64,000 nucleotides of DNA, from NCBI RefSeq assembly GCF_018294505.1, contig NC_057812.1:60557789-60621788 (forward strand), in the 5' to 3' direction. The notes beneath the pieces were generated by a model. It did no database searches. It saw only the letters and a list, made by a program, of their open reading frames with translations, and was not told the origin of the DNA. This document shows positions 1-11,000 of this stretch, in pieces. Within the stretch, counting starts at the first letter, position 1. Every line of letters begins with the position of its first letter. Source of the DNA: Triticum aestivum. Its lineage: Eukaryota; Streptophyta; Magnoliopsida; Poales; Poaceae. The translations under genes and the position numbers were made by a program.

Positions 1-1854
1 AGGGTGAAACTAATGCATAAAAATTGGGTATAAAAGGGATATGATCAAAGTGTGAACTTGCCTTGTACAGTTATCGAACATGATTCGCACTCATGACTGC
101 TGATTGTTCTACTCGTCACACTCCGTTCAATCTATCGTGAGCAAGCAATAGTAACCACACATAAGCAATCACTCAAAAGATCGGGAAGAACGAAGAAGAC
201 AGTTCGGAAAACATCAAATCCAAGCAAATAACTCTTGCAACATAAAACAATTTCTAACAGTACCAAAATTATGTGAATTTGGCCTTATCAGAAAGTTTAG
301 CTTAAGAGCTTCGATTTGCAAAAAGAATGAACTAAATTGGAGTTATAAAACTCAAGTTATGATCAAAAGAAATTTGAATATGACTCTGAACAAATTTCGA
401 AATTTGAAAATTTCAAAAAGCTGATGTGAAAGGTTCACTGGATAGGTGAAAACAAGACAAAACTATAGGCGTTGGTTTCATCTAATTTGGATGAACAAGT
501 AAAAAGTTATGGCTATTTGAACAAGCTGTTTTACGGAAGAAAAAAATAGATTCGGCTAAAAGAATTCTAGGTCTAATGTATAAATACATAGACTAATTGA
601 TAATCTAATTATTCTATCGTGCTAGTCTAGAAATAATAAACTACGGAAGTAGAAAAAGAAAAAATAAATGAAAAAAGATACATTTATAAGGCAGAGAAAA
701 GACACCTTCGGAGAGAGGAAACAAGTTCCAAAAGTCACGCCGGAGAGGAGAAAAATATTTTTCTTAAATGAATCTAGTCAAACCAAAATATTGATTTAAT
801 CTGAATCAAATGATTTTTGAAGGCTATATGAATCTATATTTATAGGTGAAAAAGAGGTTTAGGGGTTAAAGGCTACGCAATGTGGGACTAAACGTAGATG
901 TACTTAAGCGAAATGGAGGAGAACCGCATTGGCTAGAAGCCTTCGGCCGCCACGCGCGTACACGGGCTGCAGTATTTTTTTTGAAGTCCATTTTTTTCTG
1001 AAGTTTGTTTCAGAAAAAAAGACACATTATTGAAAAAAAGACAAAAGAAAAGAAAAGAAAACAGGCCGGCCTGCTGCTATGCTATGCATGTGGGCGGCGG
1101 TTAGTTCCAGACGCATGCGTATTTTTTTAATAGAAACAGAAAAGAAAAAACAGAATGACGATAATAAATGTAAAATTATATATAGGCATTTTATATATCA
1201 AAATTTTCAGAAAAAATTTCTACAAGGTGGACATTTTTGTTCAAGTCATATAAAATCGGGAACAATTCAAATAATTCAAAGAGTGCTACTGCCCTACTAA
1301 AAGCCAATAAAAATCATTTTAAATATACCAAAATGATTTCAAATTTATTTATCTCCAATTTTCTGATGTAGGGAATCATGTTACCTATTTTCCATATATT
1401 TTTATTTTGGATAAAAATAATTTGACTAAAACCCAAATATCTCCAAATTGAAAATAATTTCGAAAGGACTTTGAATTTGATCCTTTTTAAACTTCCAACT
1501 CATATTTCATATGTTTTGAAGAAGTCATTTTATCTTCTCTCATGAAAATCATTGAGTTGCTTAAAGTTTCTGAATTGGAAATTATTTCCAAATAAAATTC
1601 GAATCTTTTCAAAACCCTTTTCATTTAAATAAATGGAAGAAGTCATGTCATCTTCTCTCTAGGGTTTTGTATTTGAAAAGTATTTGAATTCATGGAGATC
1701 ATAAAAGCAAAAAGTTTGGGAAAGTCCTTTTATTCCCTCTCATTTAACTTTCAAAAGTTTCAAAATTCACTCAACTTCACGCAATCAATCGAACAATCAA
1801 TCAATCTATTTATTTATTATAATATTCCAAAATTTAGAATTATGGGATGTTACA
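1..1854 (-). repeat. 3' LTR of element Z (incomplete at window edge)
   Basis: On the minus strand this begins TGTAACATCCC at 1854, directly after a PPT-like purine run. It is AT-rich, with long A/T tracts and no believable ORF. The same opening recurs at 23559 on the plus strand (element Y). Its far end is not in the window unless it lies in the first few hundred bases, where I see no clear terminus. No host gene is visible here. Confidence 0.6.
837..844 (-). promoter_or_regulatory. TATA box of the Z LTR
   Basis: On the minus strand the sequence reads CCTATAAATATAG, a good plant TATA box. It lies about 1 kb into the LTR, where an LTR promoter would be expected. No start site can be proven from sequence alone. 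Confidence 0.4.
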
Positions 1855-1856
1855 AA

Positions 1857-1873
1857 ACTACCACCCTTAAAAT
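1857..1873 (-). other. Polypurine tract of element Z
   Basis: The minus strand reads TTTTAAGGGTGGTAG immediately before the LTR start at 1854. The same ACCACCCTTA motif (plus strand) recurs at about 14814 and 15890 inside Z, and a closely related AAGGGGGGTAGG precedes the LTR of Y at 23543-23556. Confidence 0.5.
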
Positions 1874-1923
1874 GAATCTCGTCCTCGAGATTCGGAGAGG
1901 CTAGAAAGTAATAGGTTAGGTTT

Positions 1924-1928
1924 GGGGG
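1924..1928. repeat. Target site duplication GGGGG, left copy (Tat element)
   Basis: Five G immediately before the TG of the left LTR at 1929, matched by five G at 14765-14769 after the CA end of the right LTR. A 5-bp duplication is what gypsy integrases make. Because it is homopolymeric it is slightly weaker evidence than a mixed 5-mer. Confidence 0.85.
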
Positions 1929-2455
1929 TGTCGTGGTTCTAAGCCTGACAGTAGAGTGGGGGGTAGGTATGGAGAGGCAAGGTCCTAGCTATGGAGAGGT
2001 TGTAAACACAAGGGATGTACGAGTTCAGGCCCTTCTCGGAAGAAGTAATAGCCCTACGTCTCGGAGCCCGGAGGCGGTCGAGTGGATTATGAGTATGTGA
2101 GTTACAAGATGCCGAACCCCTCTACCTGTGGAGGGGGGTGGCTTATATAGAGTGCGCCAGGACCCCAGCCAGCCCACGTAGGAGAGGGTTTAAGGTGAGT
2201 TAAGTGAGGGGCGTTACTGGTAACGCCCCACATAAAGTGTCTTTACTACCATAAAGCCTACTTAATTACAGGCCGTTGCAGTGCAGAGTGCCTCTTGACC
2301 TCCTGGTGGTCGAGTGAGTCTTCATGGTCGAGTCCTTCAAGTCAGTCGAGTGAGTCCCTCGTTGGTCGACTGGAAGGCGACCTCTTCTAAGGGTGTCCTT
2401 GGGCAAGGTACTTAGATCAGGTCCATGACCCTACCCTAGGTACATGACCCCATCA
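1929..2455 (-). repeat. 3' LTR of the Tat element
   Basis: 527 bp, starting TGTCGTGGTTC and ending CCCCATCA on the plus strand. It matches 14238-14764 with about five substitutions seen by eye and no length change. A TATA-like TATATAAG lies at 2142-2150 on the minus strand. The half nearest 2455 holds several GTCGAGTGAGTC-type words. Confidence 0.95.
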
Positions 2456-2471
2456 TTAGCCCCCGAATGGA
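2456..2471 (-). other. Polypurine tract of the Tat element
   Basis: On the minus strand CATTCGGGGGCTAA runs directly into the LTR start. It is the plus-strand DNA primer site expected next to the 3' LTR. Confidence 0.75.
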
Positions 2472-2881
2472 TTGAGGCTTCGAGTGAGGAAGGAGTTGAT
2501 GTTGTTTCCGATTAACCTTTGCACACTGGTCGTGCGTTGTTCTGGACCAAAGAATCTCTTCGTCGATAGTGAGCAACTTGTCTTCAGTCGACTCGATCCA
2601 TTCTCTTCTTTCGTCGAGTGATCTTTCGGGCTTCGACGATCTCCGAGCGACGGATCGCGGGAAACCCCGCGTCTGACAGACTGATCTGCCGTTCGCGGAT
2701 TCCGCGGGATGCGAAATTTGGGGACGCGCGCGAAGCGGAGCGGACCGCGGCGTTCGGATGGGACGGGACATAGACGCCTCGATCTCCGCGCCGCTTTCTT
2801 CGCCACGTATCCCGTCTGCATAACTGTTCCTGGATATGATTAGATCGACCGGGCCCACCTGTCATCCACTCGGAAGGGACC

Positions 2882-2889
2882 TTATAAAT
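2882..2889 (+). promoter_or_regulatory. TATA box for the antisense accessory gene
   Basis: TTATAAAT lies about 125 bp upstream of the first ATG of the accessory gene and is followed by a CT-dinucleotide leader (about 2926-2942), a common plant 5' UTR feature. The position and the leader suggest an internal promoter firing away from gag-pol, independent of the LTR. No transcript evidence is available here. Confidence 0.55.
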
Positions 2890-3014
2890 GCGCCCGGCGA
2901 GGATTTCTGTACTGTGCCTCAGCATTCTCTCTCTCTCTCTGCTCCCTTCGTCCCCGTCCAGCGCGCTCGCTCTCGCCCCCGCACAACTTCCCCTCGCGCA
3001 TCTCGCCGGCAACC

Positions 3015-6000
3015 ATGGCCAAGGAGAAGACGGCGGCGCTGGAACGTGCGAAGAAGGCGTCGGCGTCGGAGAAGGCGAAGGGGAGATCTACCAGCCGCGG
3101 CGGGTCTTCGTCCAGATCCCGCCTGCCGAAGGGCTGGGTCCAAGGAGACTGGATCCAGTCGACCATCACAGAAAAGACCTCCTCGACATGGCCAACGAGG
3201 GCTTGATCCCTCATGGAGCTGCGAGGCTTCCGGGGAAGGAGTGGCAGCCCCAGCCAGAAGAGGGTGAGTGTGTGCTCTTGGCCACCCATGTTGATCGTGG
3301 ATTTTCTTTGCCGCCGAGTATTTTCTTCCGTGGCTTCTTGAACTTCTTTGGAGCGCAGCTCCACCACTTTACCCCAAATTCTATCGCCTATCTTGCCGCG
3401 TTCGTGTCCATGTGTGAGGGTTTCCTGGGCTGTCGACCGCACTGGGGTTTGTTCAAGCATATATTCACGTGTCGCTCTCAGACCGTGAAGAAGGCGAGCC
3501 CAGGCGATGAAAGAACCCGAGTCGTCCAAATGTGTGGGGGTCTGGGGATCCAGGTGAGGAATAAGAGCACCTTCCCGCCCATGACCTTTCCCGAGTCAGT
3601 CAGAGGCTGGCAGTCGACCTGGTTCTACTGCCAGGACCAGTCGACGCCGGGGCAGTCGAGTGGACTCCCTCAGTTTACCATGGACCGAGTGAACAAGCCC
3701 TCCTCTCTGAAGTTGATTCCGGAGGAGAAAGCTGACGTGAAGATGTTGATGGAGCGCGTGGTGCAGTTGGTTCGGGAGGGAGTGACGGGCATGGATCTCC
3801 TGGAGGTCTTCCTTAGGCGTCGCATCCAGCCCCTTCAGTTCCGGAGCCACTGCATGTGGTTGTACTGTGGGACTGAAGACGAGACTCGAGTCCATCCAGA
3901 AGCAGTCGACGATGTCACTCTGGAAAGATGGATGGTAGCCGTTACCGGAAACAAGGATAACCCACGCGGAGCCAGAAGGATTCCTCCACTCGACCACAAC
4001 AGCGATCCAAACAAGGTACGTTTGCTCTGCTCTCCACTGTGTTCTCGTCACATTCATTTCTGTTTATCCTGTCGACTGGTCGATTGATCCTTGTCTTGAT
4101 ATCTGCTAGGCCCTCACCGAGCTGTACTCGATGCCCAATGGGGCACAAGCTCCGACTGAGGAGGGTGAGGCGAGTGGGGGCGAGAGCCAGGAAGAGGAGG
4201 AATGGGACTCGGACGTTGCAGAGGATGATGACGACGATGATGATGATGACGGTGATGAAGATGACGTTGAGGACGAGGAAGAAGAGGAGGAGGAGGTCGT
4301 ACCACCGCGCTCAGAAAGGCGGTCGAAGCTTGTCCACGACCCTTCGACTGAACGTGGCAAGGGGGTTGCGACCGTTGTTCAGTCGACCAAGCGCCCTCGG
4401 ACCACCTCTCCGGTGCCGACTGAAAAGGCGCCGAAGCAGCCCAGGGCGGCCTTGTCGAAGCCGATCAAGCTCCTGCCGAAGATGAAGGTGTCCATCCCCA
4501 CCATATCAGGGTAATCGTGCTGCTTAAGTCTTCTTATTTTGTGTGAACTTTGTCTCTGGTCGACGCTGAAGTTAGTCGACTGATCCTTTGGAGTTGCAGT
4601 GCTGCTACTTCTGAAACCTCAGCCCGGGCTGATGACCATGAGATGGAGGACGCAGCAACTTCGAAACCAGGTACTGTATTCTTAACGCCGTTCTTAGTCG
4701 ACTGACTCGCGATCTCTGATCCTGATTCTTCTCCGTAGCTCCACCCAATGCTGTTATCAATCTCCCTGATGATGATGAGGATGAGGAACCGCTGAAGCGC
4801 AGGAGGAGTAGGAAAGCGTCCGCCAGTAAGGTGCCCCAGGATGTGACGGCGCCTGAGATTCTGATTGCGGAGGAAGAGAACACCACTCGACACACGGTGT
4901 CCTTCGCAGATCCATTGACGAGTGCTCAGCAGCCCTCCCTCTTCACGACGCACCACGTCCCAGAGGACCAAGCTGGCGCGGCGAAGGAAGCGATACGCCA
5001 GGCGGGAATCATGATGGAGCAGTTGAAGACCATCCGGGACGCGAGCCAGGCAGCTTATGACGCCAGTTCTGCCCTCCAAAGCAATGTTCAGGTCAGTCGA
5101 CCACTGTTTGTTCTGTTGGATATGCTGCCAAAAACTTTTCCTTTCCGGAATTTATAGTAGTCACCCACTGGGTGTGTCGATTAAACTCCGTGTTAGCGGG
5201 GGCACGCTGAGTGCACCCGCTGGGTGTAGTCCCCAAGGCTAAGGTCGACTGCTGGCAGTCGGCCTTAGGCTTTATGATGTCAATCTTTCTGTCAGTCGAC
5301 TATGTCGACTGGATTTCACAAACCGGTGGGGGCACGCTGAGTGCACCCACTGGGTGTAGTCCCCGAGACTGTGGTCGACTGCTTGCAGTTGATCACAGTC
5401 TTAAAGAATACATCTCTTTTTTTTTGAGGTCGACTGGTCGACTTTGTCTTCAACAGAATTAGTGGGGGCACGCTGAGTGCACCCACTGGGGTGTAGTCCC
5501 CGAGACTACGGTCGAATGCTTGTATTCGGCTGTAGTCTTAGAAACGTGTGTTTTTTCCTTTTTCACTCGGAAGTGAATTATATTTGACATTTAGTCGATT
5601 GGTTCTTCGCAGAACTCCTGTGATCTTGTGGCTCGCTACTCTGAGCTGGAAAACAAGCACACTCAACTCGAGCTGAGCTTGAAGCTGGTTCAGGAGAAGC
5701 TGACGAAGGCAAAGGAGGAGACCGAAGGTATGTTTGGTGAGACCCTGACGACTGCTTTTCCCCTTGCTTGTTTCAAAATCTGATCTTGCTGTAACTTGCA
5801 GGTAAGGTAAGGGAGGCCCAACAGAAGAAAGACCTCGAACTAGCTGAGAAGATCAAGCTTGCTGACGAGAAGTTAGCTTCAGTCACCAAGCTTGAACAAG
5901 ACAATACCAATCTGAAAGCTGCTCTTGGGATCGCCAACAAGGAGGTCAGTCGACTAAAAACTGATAAAGCTGCCCTGACCGACCAAGTCAGTAAGTTGAC

Positions 6001-6635
6001 TGGGAAGAAAAATGATCTGGAGGCCTTCCTGAGTGGTCTTGCCAAGAAGCTGTTTCTTATGCTTGAAGGTAAACCTCTATGCTCGGCAAACATTTCCAAT
6101 TGTGGTTTTTCCATTCGACCATCCCCTTGACTTAGTGATCATCCTTGCAGAATTTTGTCAAAACTTTGAAGAAGAAACTAGCCGGCTGGAGCCAAACCTC
6201 GACCCCGTCAATTCTCCGGTGAACGACGAAGTTGCCATGGATGTTTTCCGACTGGAGTCTCGTGTTGCAGCTGTCGTGGACTATCTCGCAAGGCTGAAGG
6301 CCGCCACATCTCGCATCGACTCGACGCTCTGGCCTGAGGAGACACTTCAGAATGACCTTGAGTCGCTGATGGCCCGCTTGAACACGATCCCTGGTCGAGT
6401 GCAGGAATGGAAGAAGTCCTCGGCTCGGTGTGGTGCAGATGTTGCTCTGTGTCTGGCCCGAGTCCACTGTAAAGATGCGCGAGAAGAGAAGCTGGCGGCC
6501 CTTCGGGTGGCCAACACCAAGAAACACGACTTCAGGTCCTTTATGGAAACTTTCCTTGCAGCTGCCACTCGGATCGCCGACGGAATTGACCTTGATGAAT
6601 TCGTTGCACCTTCCAGCCCTCCACAGGAGGGGTAA
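3015..6635 (+). CDS. Antisense accessory gene of the Tat element, seven exons, 'putative gypsy type transposon' domain (PF04195-like) plus coiled coil
   Basis: Seven exons with consistent GT-AG sites and phases: 3015-4015, 4110-4510, 4600-4670, 4739-5091, 5613-5727, 5802-6068, 6151-6635. The product would be about 900 residues. The N-terminal third contains a block around LNFFGAQLHHFTPNSIAY and RPHWGLFKHIF, typical of the grass domain catalogued as PF04195, whose biochemical role is unknown. Exon 2 encodes a long acidic D/E run; exons 5-6 encode a heptad-rich coiled coil; exon 7 is helical. Exon 1 has a one-base loss in an A run near 3170, so the N-terminal segment from ATG 3015 is out of frame with the rest. 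It has its own TATA box and runs convergent to gag-pol. Role in the element: unknown. Confidence 0.75.
5198..5540 (+). repeat. Three direct repeats inside intron 4 of the accessory gene
   Basis: The block GGGGGCACGCTGAGTGCACC recurs at 5198, 5328 and 5464 (spacing 130 and 136), followed each time by GGGTGTAGTCCCC and a short inverted pair (for example GGTCGACTGC...GCAGTTGATC). A partial fourth copy lies at 5161-5175. The repeats enlarge intron 4 to about 520 bp, the longest of this gene. Confidence 0.85.
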
Positions 6636-6855
6636 AAAACTTCTTCTGGCTCGACGCTTTAAATTTGCCTCGGTATGCCGAGTGGAATTGTAACCGATAA
6701 ACCTTAACAGGCTTAACGCCTGAGCACTTTCGGTTCCTTTAGATATCGATTCAAACTTGAATTTGGTGCTTGAATACGATTGCCTTTGGCTCGAAATGTC
6801 TTTTGCAGGTTCAAAGCAAGGCGCCTTTACTGCAATCGACTTATTCTTTAGTCCA

Positions 6856-7915
6856 CTTAGGCGAGCACTGGGCTGCGGCTAAGCCTCCGAGTGGAAGCCC
6901 GGCTTACCACTCGGTAGGATTTCTATAACTTAGGCGAGCACTGGGCTGCAGCTAAGCCCCGAGTGAGAGGTTTGCTCTTCACTCGGTAGGATTTTGATAA
7001 CTTAGGCTAGCACTGGGCTGCAGCTAAGCCTCCGAGTGAGAGGTTTGCTCTTCACTCGGTAGGATTTTTAAACTTAGGCGAGTGCTGGACTGCAGCTAAG
7101 CCTCCGAGTGAGAGGGTTGCTCTTCACTCGGTAGGATTTTTTAACTTAGGCGAGTGCTTGGCTGCAGCTAAGCCCCGAGTGAGAGGTTTGCTCTTCACTC
7201 GGTAGGATTTTTAAAACTTAGGCGAGTGCTTGGACTGCAGCTAAGCCCCGAGTGAGAGGGTTGCTCTCCACTCGGAAGGATTTTTATAACTTAGGCGAGT
7301 GCTTGGACTGCAGCTAAGCCTCCGAGTGGGAGTCTGGCTCACCACTCGGAAGGATTTTGACAAACTTAGGCGAGTCCTTGGACTGCAGCTAAGCCTCCGA
7401 GTGGGAGTCTGGCTCACCACTCGGTAGGATTTTTGTAACTTAGGCGAGTGCTTGGACTGCAGCTAAGCCTCCGAGTGAGAGGGTTGCTCTCCACTCGGTA
7501 GGATTTTTGTAACTTAGGCGAGTGCTTGGATTGCAGCTAAGCCTCCGAGTGAGAGGGTTGCTCTCCACTCGGAAGGATTTTTATAACTTAGGCGAGTGCT
7601 TGGACTGCAGCTAAGCCTCCGAGTGGGAGTCTGGCTCACCACTCGGAAGGATTTTGACAAACTTAGGCGAGTCTTGGACTGCAGCTAAGCCTCCGAGTGG
7701 AAGTCTGGCTTACCACTCGGTAGGATTTGATAACTTAGGCGAACGGATTCGCAGCTAAGCCTCCGAGTGGGAGTCTGGCTCACCACTCGGTAGGATTTTG
7801 ATAACTTAGGCGAAACGGATTCGCAGCTAAGCCTCCGAGTGGGAGTCTGGCTCACCACTCGGTAGGATTTTTACAAACTTAGGCGAAACGGATTCGCGGC
7901 TAAGTCACCCACTGA
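6856..7915. repeat. 73-bp tandem repeat, 15 units, each with a stem-loop, between two convergent genes
   Basis: CTTAGG unit starts occur at 6856, 6929, 7001, 7073, 7145, 7217, 7290, 7365, 7439, 7513, 7587, 7662, 7734, 7805 and 7878 (period 71-75). Every unit contains CTTAG...CTAAG and then CCGAGTGR...YCACTCGG, so two hairpins are possible. Stem bases change together between units (AAG with CTT, GAG with CTC). The array fills the space between the stop of the accessory gene (6635) and the end of pol (8037). No ORF crosses it. Confidence 0.9.
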
Positions 7916-8036
7916 GGGGGAATTTTATTGGACAAAAATAAAAAGTGACAGAAATTATGGAGGAACTATGACACTATTATCTTGAGGTCCATGAACTACA
8001 GAAGTACTTTATTGCAACTCATCCGAGTGATAAAAC

Positions 8037-11000
8037 TTAAGTATAAAATGGGCGGAGTAGTTCCGCGTTCCAAGCTCGGGGCTCGTCGATATTATGCTCG
8101 ACGTTGTAAAGACGGTACGCCCCGTTGTGGAGAACCTTGGTGACGATGAAGGGACCTTCCCAAGAAGGAGCAAGCTTGTGTGGTTTGTGCTGATCCACTC
8201 GGAGAACTAAATCTCCTTCCTGGAAGGCTCGACCTCTCACATTTCTGGCGTGGAAACGACGCAAATCTTGTTGGTAGATGGTCGACCGGATCAGAGCCAT
8301 CTCCCTTTCTTCCTCTAAAAGGTCGACTGCGTCCTGCCGCGCTTGTTCAGCCTCTGCTTCGTTGTAGATTTCAACTCGAGGAGCATTGTGGAGAAGATCA
8401 CTCGGCAAGACTGCTTCAGCTCCGTAGACCAAGAAGAATGGAGTTCTTCCGGTCGACCGATTAGGTGTGGTCCGCAGCCCCCAAAGCACTGAGGGAAGTT
8501 CGTCGACCCAAGCTCCAGCCGCGTGTTTGAGATCACGCATCAGTCGGGGCTTCAATCCCTTAAGAATCAGTCCATTAGCTCGCTCTGCTTGTCCATTCGA
8601 CTGCGGATGGGCGACTGAAGCGTAGTCGACCCGTGTGCCTTGGGAGTTGCAGAAATCTCTGAATGATGCTGTGCGGGACTCCATATCTGAATATTAGTTC
8701 CCTGATGAAGCTAACAGCAGTACCGGTGTCAAGGTTCTTGATTGGTTTAGCCTCGATCCACTTGGTGAACTTGTCGACTGCCACCAGTACATGCGTGAAG
8801 CCACTTCGTCCTGTTCTCAAAGGACCGACCATGTCCAGTCCCCATACTGCGAAAGGCCAGACGAGTGGGATGGTCTTCAGAGCCGACGCAGGCTTGTGCG
8901 ACATATTCGAGTAGAACTGACATCCCTCGCACTTATCCACTATCTCTTTTGCCATCTCATTCGCCTTTGGCCAGTAAAATCCGGCTCGGTATGCTTTGGC
9001 CACGATGGTCCGAGAGGACGCATGATGACCACAGGTCCCCGAGTGGATATCATTGAGGATGAGTCGACCTTCTTCTGGTGTTATGCACTTCTGACCAACT
9101 CCAGTCGCGCTTTCTCTGTATAATTGTCCTTTGATTACGGTAAAGGCCTTAGATCGACGGACGATCTGTCGAGCCTCTTCCTCATCCTCCGGAAGCTCTT
9201 TTCTCAGGATATACGCGACATATGGAACTGTCCAGTCGGGAATGACCACCAAGACCTCCATGATCAAGTCGACCACCGCTGGGACTTCAACCTCAGTCGG
9301 ATCTGTGGCACTCTTGGGCTGTGGAGTTTCTTCGGTGAAAGGATCTTCTTTGACTGACGGAGTGTGTATATGCTCCAAGAACACACCACTCGGAATGGCT
9401 TCTCTCTTGGAACCTATCTTTGCTAGATCATCAGCTGCTTGATTTTTCAGTCGGGGTATATGATGGAGCTCCAACCCCTCGAACTTCTTTTCCAGCTTCC
9501 TCACTGCACTGCAGTATCCAGTCATGGCTGGGCTTCTCACGTCCCACTCTTTCATCACCTGGTTGACCACTAAATCCGAGTCGCCATAGACCATCAGGCG
9601 ACGGACGCCGAGTGAAATGGCCATGCGCAACCCATATAAGAGGGCCTCATATTCTGCCTCATTGTTGGAGGAATCAAAGTGAATCTGGAGCACATATCTG
9701 AGCTTATCTCCTCTGGGGGAAACCAGGACAACCCCAGCACCGGAACCATTCAACATCTTAGAGCCATCAAAGAACATGGTCCAATGCTCCGAGTGAACTT
9801 CAGTCGGCTGCTGTTGTTCAATCCACTCGGCGAGGAAATCTGCTATTGCCTGGGACTTAATGGCTTTCTTTGCCTCAAACTTGATATCAAGGGGAAGAAG
9901 TTCAATCGCCCATTTGGCCACTCGACCAGTTGCATCTCTGTTGTGCAAAATCTCTGATAGTGGAGCGTCGCTGACGACTGTGATGGAATGATCAGAAAAA
10001 TAATGAGCAACCTTCTTTGTGGTCATGTATATTCCATACACAAGCTTCTGATAATGAGGATATCTCTGCTTGGATGGAGTCAAGACTTCAGACAAATAAT
10101 ACACTGGGCGCTGAACTTTGAGAGCTTTTCCTTCTTCTTCCCGCTCGACCGTAAGCACAGTACTGACGACTTGTCCTGTGGCTGCGATATAGAGCAACAG
10201 AGGCTCTTTGCTGATTGGAGCAGCAAGCACCGGCTGGGTGGAGAGCAGAGCTTTTAGCTCGGCAAACGCTGCATCAGCTTCTGGAGTCCACTCGAACTTG
10301 TCTGTCTTCTTCATCAGTCGGTAAAGAGGCAATGCCTTTTCACCGAGTCGTGAGATGAATCGACTTAATGCGGCCAAGCATCCAGTAAGCTTCTGGACAT
10401 CGTGCACTCGCACAGGGCGTTTCATTCGGAGAATAGTGCCAATCTTCTCTGGGTTAGCGTCGATTCCCCGTTCGGAAACGAGAAAACCGAGTAACTTGCC
10501 ACCAGGAACTCCAAATGTGCACTTTGATGGATTGAGCTTGATATCATATCTTCTGAGGTTGGCAAATGTTTCGGCGAGATCAGCGAGCAGGTCGGAACCT
10601 TTTCGTGACTTGACAACGATATCATCCATATATGCTTCCACATTCCGACTGATTTGAGTGAGTAGACACTTCTGAATCATTCGCATAAATGTGGCTCCGG
10701 CATTCTTGAGGCCGAATGGCATGGTGATATAGCAGAAGCACCCGAATGGAGTGATGAAAGCTGTTTTTACCTCGTCGGGTCCGTACAGACGGATCTGGTG
10801 GTACCCGGAGTAGGCATCTAAAAAAGATAGCCTCTCGCATCCCGCGGTCGAGTCAACAATTTGATCTATGCGAGGGAGAGGAAAATGATCTTTCGGGCAG
10901 GCCCGGTTGATGTGCTTGAAATCAATGCACATTCGGAGCGACTTGTCCTTCTTAGGAACCATGACGACATTAGCGAGCCACTCGGAGTGGTATATCTCTC

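Noticed and set aside
2882..3529. 215-residue minus-strand ORF
   Set aside because: Shadow of accessory gene exon 1; runs through its TATA box and splice-consistent coding frame.
4106..4360. Poly-Ser minus-strand ORF
   Set aside because: Reverse reading of the GAT/GAG acidic run of exon 2.
6856..7915. CRISPR-like array (regular repeats with variable parts)
   Set aside because: Units are contiguous, 71-75 bp, without unique spacers, and the locus is inside a plant retrotransposon.
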